Made by a program: the position numbers and the translations under genes | The notes under the pieces: generated by a model | The model's input: only the letters and a program-made list of their open reading frames with translations | Database searches by the model: none | Told to the model about the DNA's origin: nothing | Assembly (NCBI RefSeq): GCF_017916255.1 | Contig: NZ_CP072827.1 | Span: forward strand, 6,287,501-6,351,500 | Direction: 5' to 3' | From: Streptomyces mobaraensis NBRC 13819 = DSM 40847 | GTDB lineage: Bacteria; Actinomycetota; Actinomycetes; Streptomycetales; Streptomycetaceae | Length of the DNA: 64,000 nucleotides | Shown here: positions 42,426-50,412 of the stretch, piece after piece | Layout of the letters: each line of letters starts with the position of its first letter | Position numbering within the stretch: the stretch's first letter is position 1

Positions 42426-42989
42426 TTGAGCAGCTTCACCGTGCATCTGCGGCGGGTCCACGACGAGCGCCTCCCGGCCCGGACCCGCCGCTCCGACCTG
42501 CGCTCCTGCCTGGTGCACTTCGCGCCCTACGGCTTCCGCGCCACGTACCACCACCTCACCCTGAGCGCGCGGATCCCGGGAAACGTCGAGCACGACCCCG
42601 CGGCCCTGATCCGCGCCGCCGACGAACTCCACGCCGCCCGGCGCCTCTGGCTCGCCCACGTCCGCGACCGCGCGGCGGACCGGCGGGCGGACAAGGCGCT
42701 GGGACGACGCCACGAACCGACCGGCGACGCCTGGCGCGCCGCGCACGGATGGCGCGCCTGGCGGCGGGGCTGGAACAACATCGCCTTCTGCCCCGACCCG
42801 GTCGTCCACCCGACCGCGCCGCTGCCGGCCGTGATCGAGCACGTCATCCACTGGACCCCGCCGGCGGACGGGACGCACCCGCCCACGTGCCGGGCCTGCG
42901 GGGAGCCGGGCGGCGACGGCTACGGGCCCGCGCCCGGCGGCGGTTCACCGCCGACGGTGTGCGGGCGGTGCGGCGTCAGGGGCCTCTGA
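42426..42989 (+). CDS. Unknown protein with C-terminal zinc-ribbon-like cysteines
   Basis: A 187-aa Arg/His-rich protein; I do not recognise its family. The N-terminal 120 residues are basic and helical (RAAHGWRAWRRGWNNIAF). The last 30 contain CRACGEPG and VCGRCGVRG, two CxxC pairs about 27 residues apart, compatible with a zinc ribbon. TTG 42426 starts 15 bases after the MBL gene stop; GTG 42441 is an alternative. It may be co-transcribed with the MBL gene. Nucleic-acid binding is possible but only inferred. Confidence 0.65.
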   Translation: MSSFTVHLRRVHDERLPARTRRSDLRSCLVHFAPYGFRATYHHLTLSARIPGNVEHDPAALIRAADELHAARRLWLAHVRDRAADRRADKALGRRHEPTGDAWRAAHGWRAWRRGWNNIAFCPDPVVHPTAPLPAVIEHVIHWTPPADGTHPPTCRACGEPGGDGYGPAPGGGSPPTVCGRCGVRGL

Positions 42990-43113
42990 GAGACGGCACC
43001 GGCCGGGGAGTCCGTCGCGCACCTCGCTGCCACCCGCGGTTGCGTCCGGCCGCCGCCCTACGGACGCGACCCGGCCGCGTCGCCCGGCGTCGGTCCATCA
43101 GTACGGTGAAGCC

Positions 43114-43941
43114 ATGCCGAACGGACCCGCTTCCCGCCGAACCGTCCGCACCCACCTCACCACCCCCGACGGCCGACGCCTCTCCTACCTCGACTTCGCG
43201 CCCGCCGGGGGTCGGCCCCTGCTCGCGCTGCACGGACACCTCGGCGAGGGCGCCGAGTTCGCGGAACTCGCCGCCGTGCTCGGTGCCGACGGATGGCGGG
43301 TGATCGCGCCCGACCAGCGAGGGCACGGCGACTCCGACCGGGCGTGCCGGTACGACCGGGACGGCTACCTCGACGACTTCCGCCTGCTGCTGGCCCACCT
43401 GGGCCTCGACCGTCACCCACTGCCCGTCCTCGGGCACTCCCTCGGCGCCGTCAACGGCTATCACCTGGCCGCGAGCCGGCCCGGCACGGTCAGCGCCCTG
43501 GTGAACATCGACGGACCCGCCTCCCTGCCCGTCGTCACACCCGTCCCGCTGTCCTTCCTGCTGGGGCTGCCGTACCAGGCCCCGACACGCGAGGAACTCC
43601 TGGCCGCCTGCGGCACGTTGGCTCCGCTGCTGGAGAACGGACTGCGGCCGTACGGCGACGGCTGGCGGCTCGGATGCCATCCGGAGGACATGGTCGACTC
43701 GGACGCCCGTGTGCTGGGGGACCACTGGAGCCAGTGGTCGGGTTCCGACTGTCCCGCGCTGCTCCTGCACGGAACGGCGAGCGCGGTGCTGCCCACCGCC
43801 CAGGCCCGGGAGATGGCCGCCCGCCGCCCAGGCACGACCCTCGTCGAACTGGACGCGGACCACTGGGTGCACCTGCGCAGACCGGAGGAGTCGGCGACCG
43901 CGGTCCGCGGGTTCCTCCGGGCGGTTCAGGGGACCGGGTGA
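43114..43941 (+). CDS. Alpha/beta hydrolase
   Basis: A 275-aa serine hydrolase. The oxyanion-hole HGHLGEGAEF near residue 42, APDQRGHGDSD, the nucleophile elbow VLGHSLGAVNGYHLAA near residue 110, and the C-terminal His in ADHWVHLRR fit the fold; the acid is probably the Asp before LLLHGTASAVLPT or in nearby residues. No signal peptide. ATG 43114. Substrate unpredictable: haloalkane, epoxide and ester classes all share this layout. It stands alone and converges toward the unknown gene at 44038. Confidence 0.93.
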   Translation: MPNGPASRRTVRTHLTTPDGRRLSYLDFAPAGGRPLLALHGHLGEGAEFAELAAVLGADGWRVIAPDQRGHGDSDRACRYDRDGYLDDFRLLLAHLGLDRHPLPVLGHSLGAVNGYHLAASRPGTVSALVNIDGPASLPVVTPVPLSFLLGLPYQAPTREELLAACGTLAPLLENGLRPYGDGWRLGCHPEDMVDSDARVLGDHWSQWSGSDCPALLLHGTASAVLPTAQAREMAARRPGTTLVELDADHWVHLRRPEESATAVRGFLRAVQGTG

Positions 43942-44037
43942 AAGCGACACCCGCTCCTCCCGGCCCTGTCGAAGGCCGGAAGGCGGGCCGGGTGCGCGGT
44001 CGACGGAACCGGCCGTCCCGACGGCGACGCGTTCCGC

Positions 44038-44619
44038 TCACGCCAGGCCGCCGAGCGTGTACCGGTCGAAGGCGTCGTACAGGTCTTCCTCGTCGACGAC
44101 GGCGGCGTCGGCCGAGGGCGCGGCGGCCGTGGCGAGGAGGGCGGTGAGGCGGGCGAGGGCGGGGAAGCGGGCCTCGGCGTCGGGGTGCACGGCCCTGGCT
44201 CCGGCGAGGAGGGGGGCCGAGGCGGCTTCGCCGAGGAGGAGGCCACCGGTGAGGTAGACGGTGTACGGCCGCCCGGTGATCTCGGCCAGGGCCCCGCCGG
44301 TGGCGAGGCTGTTCAGGCAGTCGGCCAGGGGGGAAGCGGAGCGGGCCGGGTCGCGGTCGTGCTCGGTGTGATCGACCGCGTAGTGCGGCACCGCGCGGAC
44401 CCGTTCGACGACCTGGCGTCGTACGGACGGGGGCAGGCCGATCCAGTCCGCGCCGGGTGCGAGCCCGGCGAGCGCGTCGGCCGCGCGGTGCTCGGCTTCC
44501 TCCAGACGTCCGGTGTCCACGGCGAGCGTGGTGAGGGCGAAGGCCGGTTCGGCCCCGGGAGTCGGCTCCGTCCGTCCCGTCCGGTCGGTGACCGCGAGGA
44601 AGAGGGTGTGGCCGTTCAT
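44038..44619 (-). CDS. Unknown soluble protein
   Basis: A 193-aa acidic protein that I do not recognise. It begins MNGHTLFLAVTDRTGRTEP at ATG 44619 and has helical Ala/Leu-rich stretches (RLEEAEHRAADALAGLA, LARLTALLATAAA), with no membrane segment, signal peptide or catalytic motif. PSVRRQVVERVRAVPHYAVD lies in the middle. Codon use is typical of the neighbourhood and the frame is the only sensible one. It lies 67 bases from the secreted protein gene in the same direction and could share its transcript. Confidence 0.6.
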   Translation of the reverse strand: MNGHTLFLAVTDRTGRTEPTPGAEPAFALTTLAVDTGRLEEAEHRAADALAGLAPGADWIGLPPSVRRQVVERVRAVPHYAVDHTEHDRDPARSASPLADCLNSLATGGALAEITGRPYTVYLTGGLLLGEAASAPLLAGARAVHPDAEARFPALARLTALLATAAAPSADAAVVDEEDLYDAFDRYTLGGLA

Positions 44620-44686
44620 GTCGTTCGCCTCGCCGGTGGTCGGTGGGGGCCGGTAGGCACGGTGGCCGTACCGGCCGTGGTCGTGC

Positions 44687-45130
44687 CTACTTCTTGATGC
44701 AGATCTTGCCCTGGCTGTGGTTCTCCAGGGTGGCCGTGTGCGCCTTCCCGTCGGCCGTGATCGTGAAGGTCGCCTTGGCCGAGTAGGAGTGACACTCGCC
44801 CTTCGGCGGCGGCCAGTTGGCGACGACCCGCGCCTTGAACTTGTTCTTTCCCGAACCGGTGTCGTGCGCGACCTGGGTGCCTTCCTTGAAGAGGGTGACG
44901 GAGATCGAGTACTCCGGCATCTTCTTCTTGCAGCCCTTGAGGTCGGCGTGGACGTTGATGACGTCCGGGTTGGTATGGGACTCGTGCGGAGAGTCGAGGG
45001 CGGCCTCGCACTTGTCCCACACGGTGGCCGACGACTGCGCGACCGGCGCGGCCGGAGCCGCGGCGTGGGCCTGGAAGGGGACGATCAGGCAGGCGGTGGC
45101 GAGCGCGCCGGTGAGGATGTGCCGTCTCAT
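44687..45130 (-). CDS. Small secreted protein with four cysteines
   Basis: A 147-aa exported protein. A Sec signal peptide (MRRHILTGALATACLIVPFQ, cleavage likely after AHA-A near residue 23) precedes an about 120-residue mature part. It is Lys-rich, with four cysteines (DKCEA, KGCKK, GECHS and KICIK) that could form two disulfides. The beta-type strands (YSISVTLFKEGTQVAHD, ATFTITADGKAHTATL) suggest an immunoglobulin-like sandwich. ATG 45130 follows GGAGGTAC. Its function is not known. Expected to be secreted or cell-wall-located. Confidence 0.78.
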   Translation of the reverse strand: MRRHILTGALATACLIVPFQAHAAAPAAPVAQSSATVWDKCEAALDSPHESHTNPDVINVHADLKGCKKKMPEYSISVTLFKEGTQVAHDTGSGKNKFKARVVANWPPPKGECHSYSAKATFTITADGKAHTATLENHSQGKICIKK

Positions 45131-45268
45131 GATGTACCTCCGGAAAGTCGGGAATACCCGGCGAACCTATGACTCGCCCGTCTCCCGGCGACACCACGTA
45201 TCAGGCCAATTGCCGCTCCCGGGGCCGTGGTGCCCGGCCGCCGTGGTGGCCGGGCGGCGCCGACGGCT

Positions 45269-45305
45269 CCTTCCCGCGTGAACCGGCCCCTTCCCGCGTG
45301 AACCG
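45269..45305. repeat. 17-base direct repeat
   Basis: CCTTCCCGCGTGAACCG occurs at 45269-45285 and again at 45289-45305, 20 bases apart, just before a strong hairpin. Intergenic, origin unknown. Confidence 0.7.
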
Positions 45306-45349
45306 CCGCGCGGCGGCCCCCGGTCGTCCGGCCGGGGACCGCCGCGCGG
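45306..45349 (-). terminator. Terminator after the amidohydrolase gene
   Basis: An 18-base stem with one mismatch (45306-45323 with 45332-45349), eight-base loop, 40 bases beyond the minus-strand stop at 45389. Very GC-rich, no T-run. Confidence 0.65.
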
Positions 45350-45388
45350 ATGGGCCCGAGGGCTCGGGGGCCGGCGCAGCCTGGACCC

Positions 45389-48300
45389 TCAGTGCCCTGG
45401 ATCGCAGCACGAGTCCCGTCGCAGCAGCCGTCCGACCGCCGGCCACTCGCCGTGCGTCGAGCTGCCGTGACGGGCCGCCGGGGCCGCGTCGCCGGCGTAG
45501 GCGTCGAGGAGCTTCCGCTGCTCGAAGGGGAGGCCGCCGCGGAGCACGGACTCCGTCCGCACCAGCGAGTCGAAGTCGGTGAACGGGTCGCCGTCGACGA
45601 TCGTCATGTCGGCGAGCTTGCCCGTCTCCAGCGTGCCGAGGTCGCGTTCCGCGCCGAACACCCGGGCCGGGACGGCCGTCGCCGTGCGCAGCGCCTCGGC
45701 GGGGGAGAGGCCGTGGCGGTGCAGGGCGCGCAGGCCCATGTGCAGGGAGAGGCCCACGGGGACCAGCGGGGCGTCCGTGCCGAGGGCGACGAGACCGCCG
45801 CCGGAGAGGATCCGCCGGTAGACGTCCACCTCGGTGCGGAGGGTGGCCAGTTGGTCGCCGGTCGGCCGTTCGGCGGCGGTCTTGCGGACGAGGTCCACGT
45901 CCCACGGCGGCATCAGCCGCGTCACCCGCGGGTCCTCGGCGAGGCCCGGCTGCTCGCCGATCAGCGGGGTCGAGGTGAAGATGGTCGCGATCATGTGGAA
46001 GTCCGTCCGGGTGTAGATCTCCCGCACGTCCTCGTACGCCCGCCCGCTCGCCGACGTCGCGTGCCCGAACTCCAGCCGCTGGGTGGCCTGGAGATGGGTC
46101 GTCAGGTCCTGCCCGAGCTGGACGCCCGGGGTGCAGAGGTGGGAGCCGGTGCGCACCCCCAGCACGTCGTGGGCGTGCCGGGCCGCCTCCTCGATCACCC
46201 AGCCGGGCGCGCGGACGTACGTCTTCACGAAGTCCCAGTCCAGGGCCGAGGCCCGGGACAGCGACCGGCGCAGGCCCTCGCGGGTGCGGTGCGCCCGGCC
46301 CATGCTGTACGCGACCCGGCTGCCGTCCAGCAGTTCGCCGCAGGTCAGCAGGCGCGGCCCGGCGAGGTCGCCGGCGTTCACGGCCTCGCGGATCCGGGCC
46401 TGCTCGTACGAGGCGCCGCCGAGCGAGACGGCCGTGGTGATGCCGTACGCGAGCTGGAGGGCGGTCTGCCGGCCGCCGTAGGTGATCTGCCAGGGGTGGG
46501 TGTGCGCGTCCCACAGGCCGGGCAGGACCGTCCGCCGGGACGCGTCCACCCGGCGCCGCGCGGCGCGCCCCGCCCGGTGCGGCTCGACGGAGCGCACCCG
46601 GCCGTCGCGGACGAGGACGTCGACGTCCTCCCGGACGGTGTCCCCGGTGCCGTCCCAGAACCGGCCGGCGTGCACGACCGTGTCCACGGGCGTCGGGCGG
46701 CGGTAGTCGAGCCGGACGGGGACGGTACGGGTGGTGTTCTTGTCGACGTCCAGCAGCCGCAGCTTCCCGGCCGACAGGTAGAGGATCCGGCGCGAGTCCG
46801 CCGACCAGGACGGGTGGTCCGCCGCCTCCTCGGTCAGCCGGCGCGGCGCGCCCGCCGGGGTGCCGTCGGGCTTCACGGGCAGCAGCCACAGCGCGGACTC
46901 GCTGATCACCGCCATGTGGCGGCCGTCCGGCGACCACACCGGCCCGGAGTCGTAGCGGTCGGAGACCGAGGCGTGCGGGGCCAGGGCGTGCAGCCGGGAC
47001 GTGCCGTCGGACGTGTCGATGACACGGATGAGGTTGTAGCCCTCGCGGAAGCGCTGGTTCAGCCGATTGCGGTCGCAGTACGCGACGTACCGCCCGTCGG
47101 GCGACCAGCTGGGCCGGCCCGGCAGCCCGCCGCCGCCCATCGGCGCGGCCAGCACCCGGTCGGTGCCGGCGGCGAGGTCGCGGACCAGGAGGTTGCCGGA
47201 GAGGTCGAGGCAGGCCAGCCGCGTGCCGTCGGGGGAGAGCGCCGGGCTCACCCGGCCGCCGCCGGCCAGCTCGGTGTCCTCCCCGGAGCCGAGGTCGTGC
47301 CGGCGGACGGCGAGCAGCCCCGAGCGGTCGTCGGCGTAGACCAGCGCCTTGCCGTCGGGCGTCCACGACGGGCCGAGGAGGTAGCGGGTGACGTCGGCGC
47401 GCACCACGCGGCGGGGCGCCGCGCCGCCGTCGACGTCGGCGACCCAGAGCGCGTTCAGCGCGGCGAACGCGACCCGGCGGGCGTCCGGCGACAGCGCGGG
47501 CAGGTGTACCGCCCGCACCCGGCCGACCCCGCCGACCTCGACGTCGTACCGCTTGACGCGGTAGCGCGGCCGGTCGACCGGCAGTTTCGCGGTGAACGGG
47601 ACGGTGGCGACGGTCGTCGCTCCCGGATCCTTGCCGCCACCGGCCGCCGTCAGCCGGACGACCCGGAATTGGCCCTCCACCGTCAGCAGCAGCTCGTCGC
47701 GGGAGATCCACCGCGGCGGCACCGGCTCCACGTCGCCGTCGACGGGCACGGCCGCGCCGTCCACGACCAGGGTGCAGGACGCGGTGGGGGCGGCGGTCGT
47801 CCGCAGGTACGCCAGCCGCCCGCCCGGACTCACGGCGGGCGTCATGACCTGTGCCTTCGCCGTCTCCGTGTGTTCGACGCGGACCGGGCCGCGGCCGTCG
47901 GCGGGCACCGACGCCACCGTCCGGGACACCAGCGCGTCCTTGGTCGCCTGGCCGCGGACGAACAGCAGCCGCTTGCCGTCCGGCGACCAGACCGGGTCGA
48001 AGTCCTCCCACGCGCCGTCCTGCAGCGGCCCGTCCTGGTCCGTGAGCCCGGTCACCCGGGTCAGCGCGCCGGTCCGGACGTCCACCGTCCAGATCCGGTA
48101 CGGGCTGCCGGCCACCGGGTCGCCCTGGCGCTCCGAGGCGAACGCGATCCGGGTGCCGTCGGGGGACCAGGCCGGGCCCCGGTCGTCCCAGGGACCCTCG
48201 GTGAGCTGCCGCAGCCCCGTCCCGTCGGGGCGGAGGGTCCAGATGTGGAAGCCGCCGCCCCGGTACGCGCAGACGGCGAGCAGCCGGCCGTCCGGGGAGT

Positions 48301-48691
48301 GCACGGGCCGGGTCGGCTCCAGGTCCGGTGGGGTGATCGCCACGGCGTCCCCGCCCTTGCGGGGCAGCGACCAGAGGACGTTCTGCACCTCGGCCACGAC
48401 GCGGTCGCCGAAGAGGGACGCCGAACCGTTGGTGGCGGCGGTGAAGGACAGCACGGGCGCCCCGGAGGCCGCCGCTCCGGCCGCGGCAGCCGGTGCCGCC
48501 TCCGCCGGCGTCGGAACCACCCCGACCGCCCCGGTCATCCCGGCCGCGGCGGCGGTGCCCGCGGTGGCCTGGAGGAATCTGCGCCGGGAGAGGGGAGAGA
48601 GGCGAGTGCCCGAGGGGCCCTGGACGTCCAACTGTCCTCCTGGGGTGCGGGAGTTGCACGGGGCGTGAGAGGAAGATCCGGATCGGATCAT
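45389..48691 (-). CDS. Tat-exported beta-propeller (PD40)-amidohydrolase fusion
   Basis: A 1100-aa secreted protein. A twin-arginine signal (LSRRRFLQATAGTAAAAG near residues 32-50) leads into several WD40/TolB-like PD40 repeats, seen as SPDGRLLAV, SPDGTRIAF, SPDGKRLLF, SPDARRVAF and SPDGRYVAY. After about residue 690 an amidohydrolase domain follows with metal ligands in LWDAHTHPWQ, EFGHATSA and LGTDAPLVP. It resembles Tat-dependent prolidase-like or TolB-amidohydrolase fusions; the physiological substrate is unknown. ATG 48691 places the RR motif about 30 residues in. Preceded by a 15-base triple repeat and followed by a hairpin. Confidence 0.92.
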   Translation of the reverse strand: MIRSGSSSHAPCNSRTPGGQLDVQGPSGTRLSPLSRRRFLQATAGTAAAAGMTGAVGVVPTPAEAAPAAAAGAAASGAPVLSFTAATNGSASLFGDRVVAEVQNVLWSLPRKGGDAVAITPPDLEPTRPVHSPDGRLLAVCAYRGGGFHIWTLRPDGTGLRQLTEGPWDDRGPAWSPDGTRIAFASERQGDPVAGSPYRIWTVDVRTGALTRVTGLTDQDGPLQDGAWEDFDPVWSPDGKRLLFVRGQATKDALVSRTVASVPADGRGPVRVEHTETAKAQVMTPAVSPGGRLAYLRTTAAPTASCTLVVDGAAVPVDGDVEPVPPRWISRDELLLTVEGQFRVVRLTAAGGGKDPGATTVATVPFTAKLPVDRPRYRVKRYDVEVGGVGRVRAVHLPALSPDARRVAFAALNALWVADVDGGAAPRRVVRADVTRYLLGPSWTPDGKALVYADDRSGLLAVRRHDLGSGEDTELAGGGRVSPALSPDGTRLACLDLSGNLLVRDLAAGTDRVLAAPMGGGGLPGRPSWSPDGRYVAYCDRNRLNQRFREGYNLIRVIDTSDGTSRLHALAPHASVSDRYDSGPVWSPDGRHMAVISESALWLLPVKPDGTPAGAPRRLTEEAADHPSWSADSRRILYLSAGKLRLLDVDKNTTRTVPVRLDYRRPTPVDTVVHAGRFWDGTGDTVREDVDVLVRDGRVRSVEPHRAGRAARRRVDASRRTVLPGLWDAHTHPWQITYGGRQTALQLAYGITTAVSLGGASYEQARIREAVNAGDLAGPRLLTCGELLDGSRVAYSMGRAHRTREGLRRSLSRASALDWDFVKTYVRAPGWVIEEAARHAHDVLGVRTGSHLCTPGVQLGQDLTTHLQATQRLEFGHATSASGRAYEDVREIYTRTDFHMIATIFTSTPLIGEQPGLAEDPRVTRLMPPWDVDLVRKTAAERPTGDQLATLRTEVDVYRRILSGGGLVALGTDAPLVPVGLSLHMGLRALHRHGLSPAEALRTATAVPARVFGAERDLGTLETGKLADMTIVDGDPFTDFDSLVRTESVLRGGLPFEQRKLLDAYAGDAAPAARHGSSTHGEWPAVGRLLRRDSCCDPGH

Positions 48692-48740
48692 CGTTCACGG
48701 TGCGGGGGGCCGGGGTCAACACCCCAAAGACCGAACCATC

Positions 48741-48786
48741 GCCCCTCGGATCACCGCCCCTCGGATCACCGCCCCCTCGGATTGCC
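48741..48786. repeat. 15-base tandem repeat upstream of the amidohydrolase gene
   Basis: GCCCCTCGGATCACC at 48741-48755 and 48756-48770, with a diverged third copy at 48771-48786. It lies 50-95 bases before the minus-strand start, within the promoter region. Confidence 0.8.
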
Positions 48787-48809
48787 GCCCCGAGGATCAC
48801 GCGGGCCGA

Positions 48810-49103
48810 TCACAACCCCTCCACCTTGAACGCGTCCTGCTCGATGAGCAGCTTGTCGAGCCGCGCCTTGTCGACCCGGTTGGCGATCTCGTCCACCTCC
48901 TGCCGGTCCCGCACGCACTTGGCCAGCGTGAACGCCGATGACACCACGAAGATCAGCCCCAGCCCCAGGAACCCCCGCTCCCAGGCCCCCACGGGCAGCT
49001 TCACGATCCCGACCGCCAGCGCCACCAGCGACAGTCCGAAGGAGAGGGCGGCCTGGATGTAGAACGCGGTGGTCGTCGGCCGCTGTATCGATGGAGTACT
49101 CAT
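48810..49103 (-). CDS. YiaA/YiaB-family small membrane protein
   Basis: A 97-aa inner-membrane protein with two hydrophobic helices (FYIQAALSFGLSLVALAVGI and FLGLGLIFVVSSAFTLAKCV) joined by a short loop, and a charged cytoplasmic tail (RDRQEVDEIANRVDKARLDK). This is the YiaA/YiaB pattern; the family's role is unknown. ATG 49103. It may be expressed ahead of the amidohydrolase gene on the same strand, but the intervening repeats suggest a separate promoter. Confidence 0.9.
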   Translation of the reverse strand: MSTPSIQRPTTTAFYIQAALSFGLSLVALAVGIVKLPVGAWERGFLGLGLIFVVSSAFTLAKCVRDRQEVDEIANRVDKARLDKLLIEQDAFKVEGL

Positions 49104-49302
49104 GCCCGGCAGCGTCCCGGACCGGGGCCACGGCCGACATGAGTACCGCTACTCATCTCCAGCACCGCGCCCTGGGACCGGATACCCGGTACCCAGGCCC
49201 CACCCCGCCCCCGCCCGCCAATCCGTGCGCGACCACCCCACGGCGTGCGGTATTGTTCTCTTGCGCGGTCGGCAAGGGCACCAGCCCGGGCCGGACGAGC
49301 AC

Positions 49303-49376
<74 letters not shown>

Positions 49377-49381
49377 CCGGG

Positions 49382-49427
49382 AAAACACCCTCTGATCTGT
49401 GGAAAACCGCAGGTCAGAGGGTGTTTT
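49382..49427 (+). terminator. Terminator after tRNA-Pro
   Basis: An 18-base arm (49382-49399) pairs with 49410-49427 with one G-T pair, ten-base loop, ending in TTTT. Six bases after the tRNA. Confidence 0.85.
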
Positions 49428-49539
49428 GCGTTGGTCTCGCGATGGGGTGACCTGATGGGTCGTCAGGCGCCCGGAGGCCACTTGGGGACCACGGGCCGGA
49501 AAAACCGCTGATCAGGCCCTGTATCGCTGGGGACCAAGA

Positions 49540-50412
49540 TCACCGGAAGAATTGGGCGATTGTGGACATCTCGCAACGCCTGGAGAGTGGCCGCCAGCGG
49601 CTTGGAGGGCACCGAGGCGCCTCGGAGGTGGGCGCTGAGGGAGGTCCCGCCGGTGACGCGGAGCGATCCGGCCCGGGCGGCTGTCGGTGCAGGAGGTGTG
49701 AGAGGGCGAGTCGGTGGCGCTGGGGCGCGATGGCACGCTGCCACCGGGCCCGGACGGCGGTCAGCTCTGCGAGGGCGCGGCGGCTGCCGGTGATGAGGCG
49801 GTGGGGGCTGTTTGCCGGATCGTCCGTGAACGCCTGGATCCGCAGGGCGGCGAGGTGGGCGTGCGCGAGCAGGGCACGCTGGAGGATGTACTCACCCCAG
49901 TGTTCCGGCGAGCCGACCGGGGCCGATACCAGGGCCATGAGGCCGGCCGGCGTGAGGTCGGCGGTGAGGAGGCCGCGGTGCTGTGCCTCCCACCACCGTG
50001 ACCGGATCGATGGGTTCACCCCGGTGGGCCAGGGTTGTCAGGCCACGGAAGAGGGCGTGGTGCAGGGGCAGGGTGAAGTCGTCGGCCTGCAGCCACCGCG
50101 TGGTCGTCAGCTCGTCCGGGTGCGCGGTGACGGCGGCCGGCAGCAGCCGTTCTTCGGACAGCGCCTCCTCACCACCATCACGTCGTGGTTGCGGGGGCAG
50201 CGGGGTGCGCGGGAGGGAGCCGGGGTGCCGGGGAACCGGCCGGCGAGGTCGTCCAGGAACCCGGTCAGTGCGTCGGCCTCGGTAAGGGCGGCGTTGACCG
50301 GGTTGGGGCCGGTGGGATCGGTGGTGGCCTGGGCCAGGCGCTGGGCGCGTATGCGCAGAGTCCGGCGGGCGTGGTCCGCCCGGACCATCCGCGCGTACGC
50401 CACCGCGTGCTG
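49540..50412 (-). pseudogene. DnaB-helicase-N-terminal-domain protein, truncated and frameshifted
   Basis: Minus-strand frames together read like the Streptomyces DnaB-N-domain family. First HAVAYARMVRADHARRTLRI and PNPVNAALTEADALTGFLDD appear up to about 50230. Then the frame shifts to give EEALSEERLLPAAV, RWLQADDFTLPLHHALFRGL and EPIDPVTV to about 50000. It shifts again to give WEAQHRGLLTADLTPAGLMA and GSPEHWGEYILQRALLAH to 49540. The 5' part is missing: at 50412 the sequence joins the NB-ARC gene in a different frame. Two shifts plus the truncation make it non-functional; sequencing error could explain a shift but not the fusion. Confidence 0.75.

Noticed and set aside
45350..48829. Plus-strand open frame of about 1159 codons antisense to the amidohydrolase
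   Set aside because: Arg/Gly/Pro/Val-rich shadow of a high-GC gene; no ribosome site or motif, and the opposite strand encodes a clear Tat-propeller-amidohydrolase.
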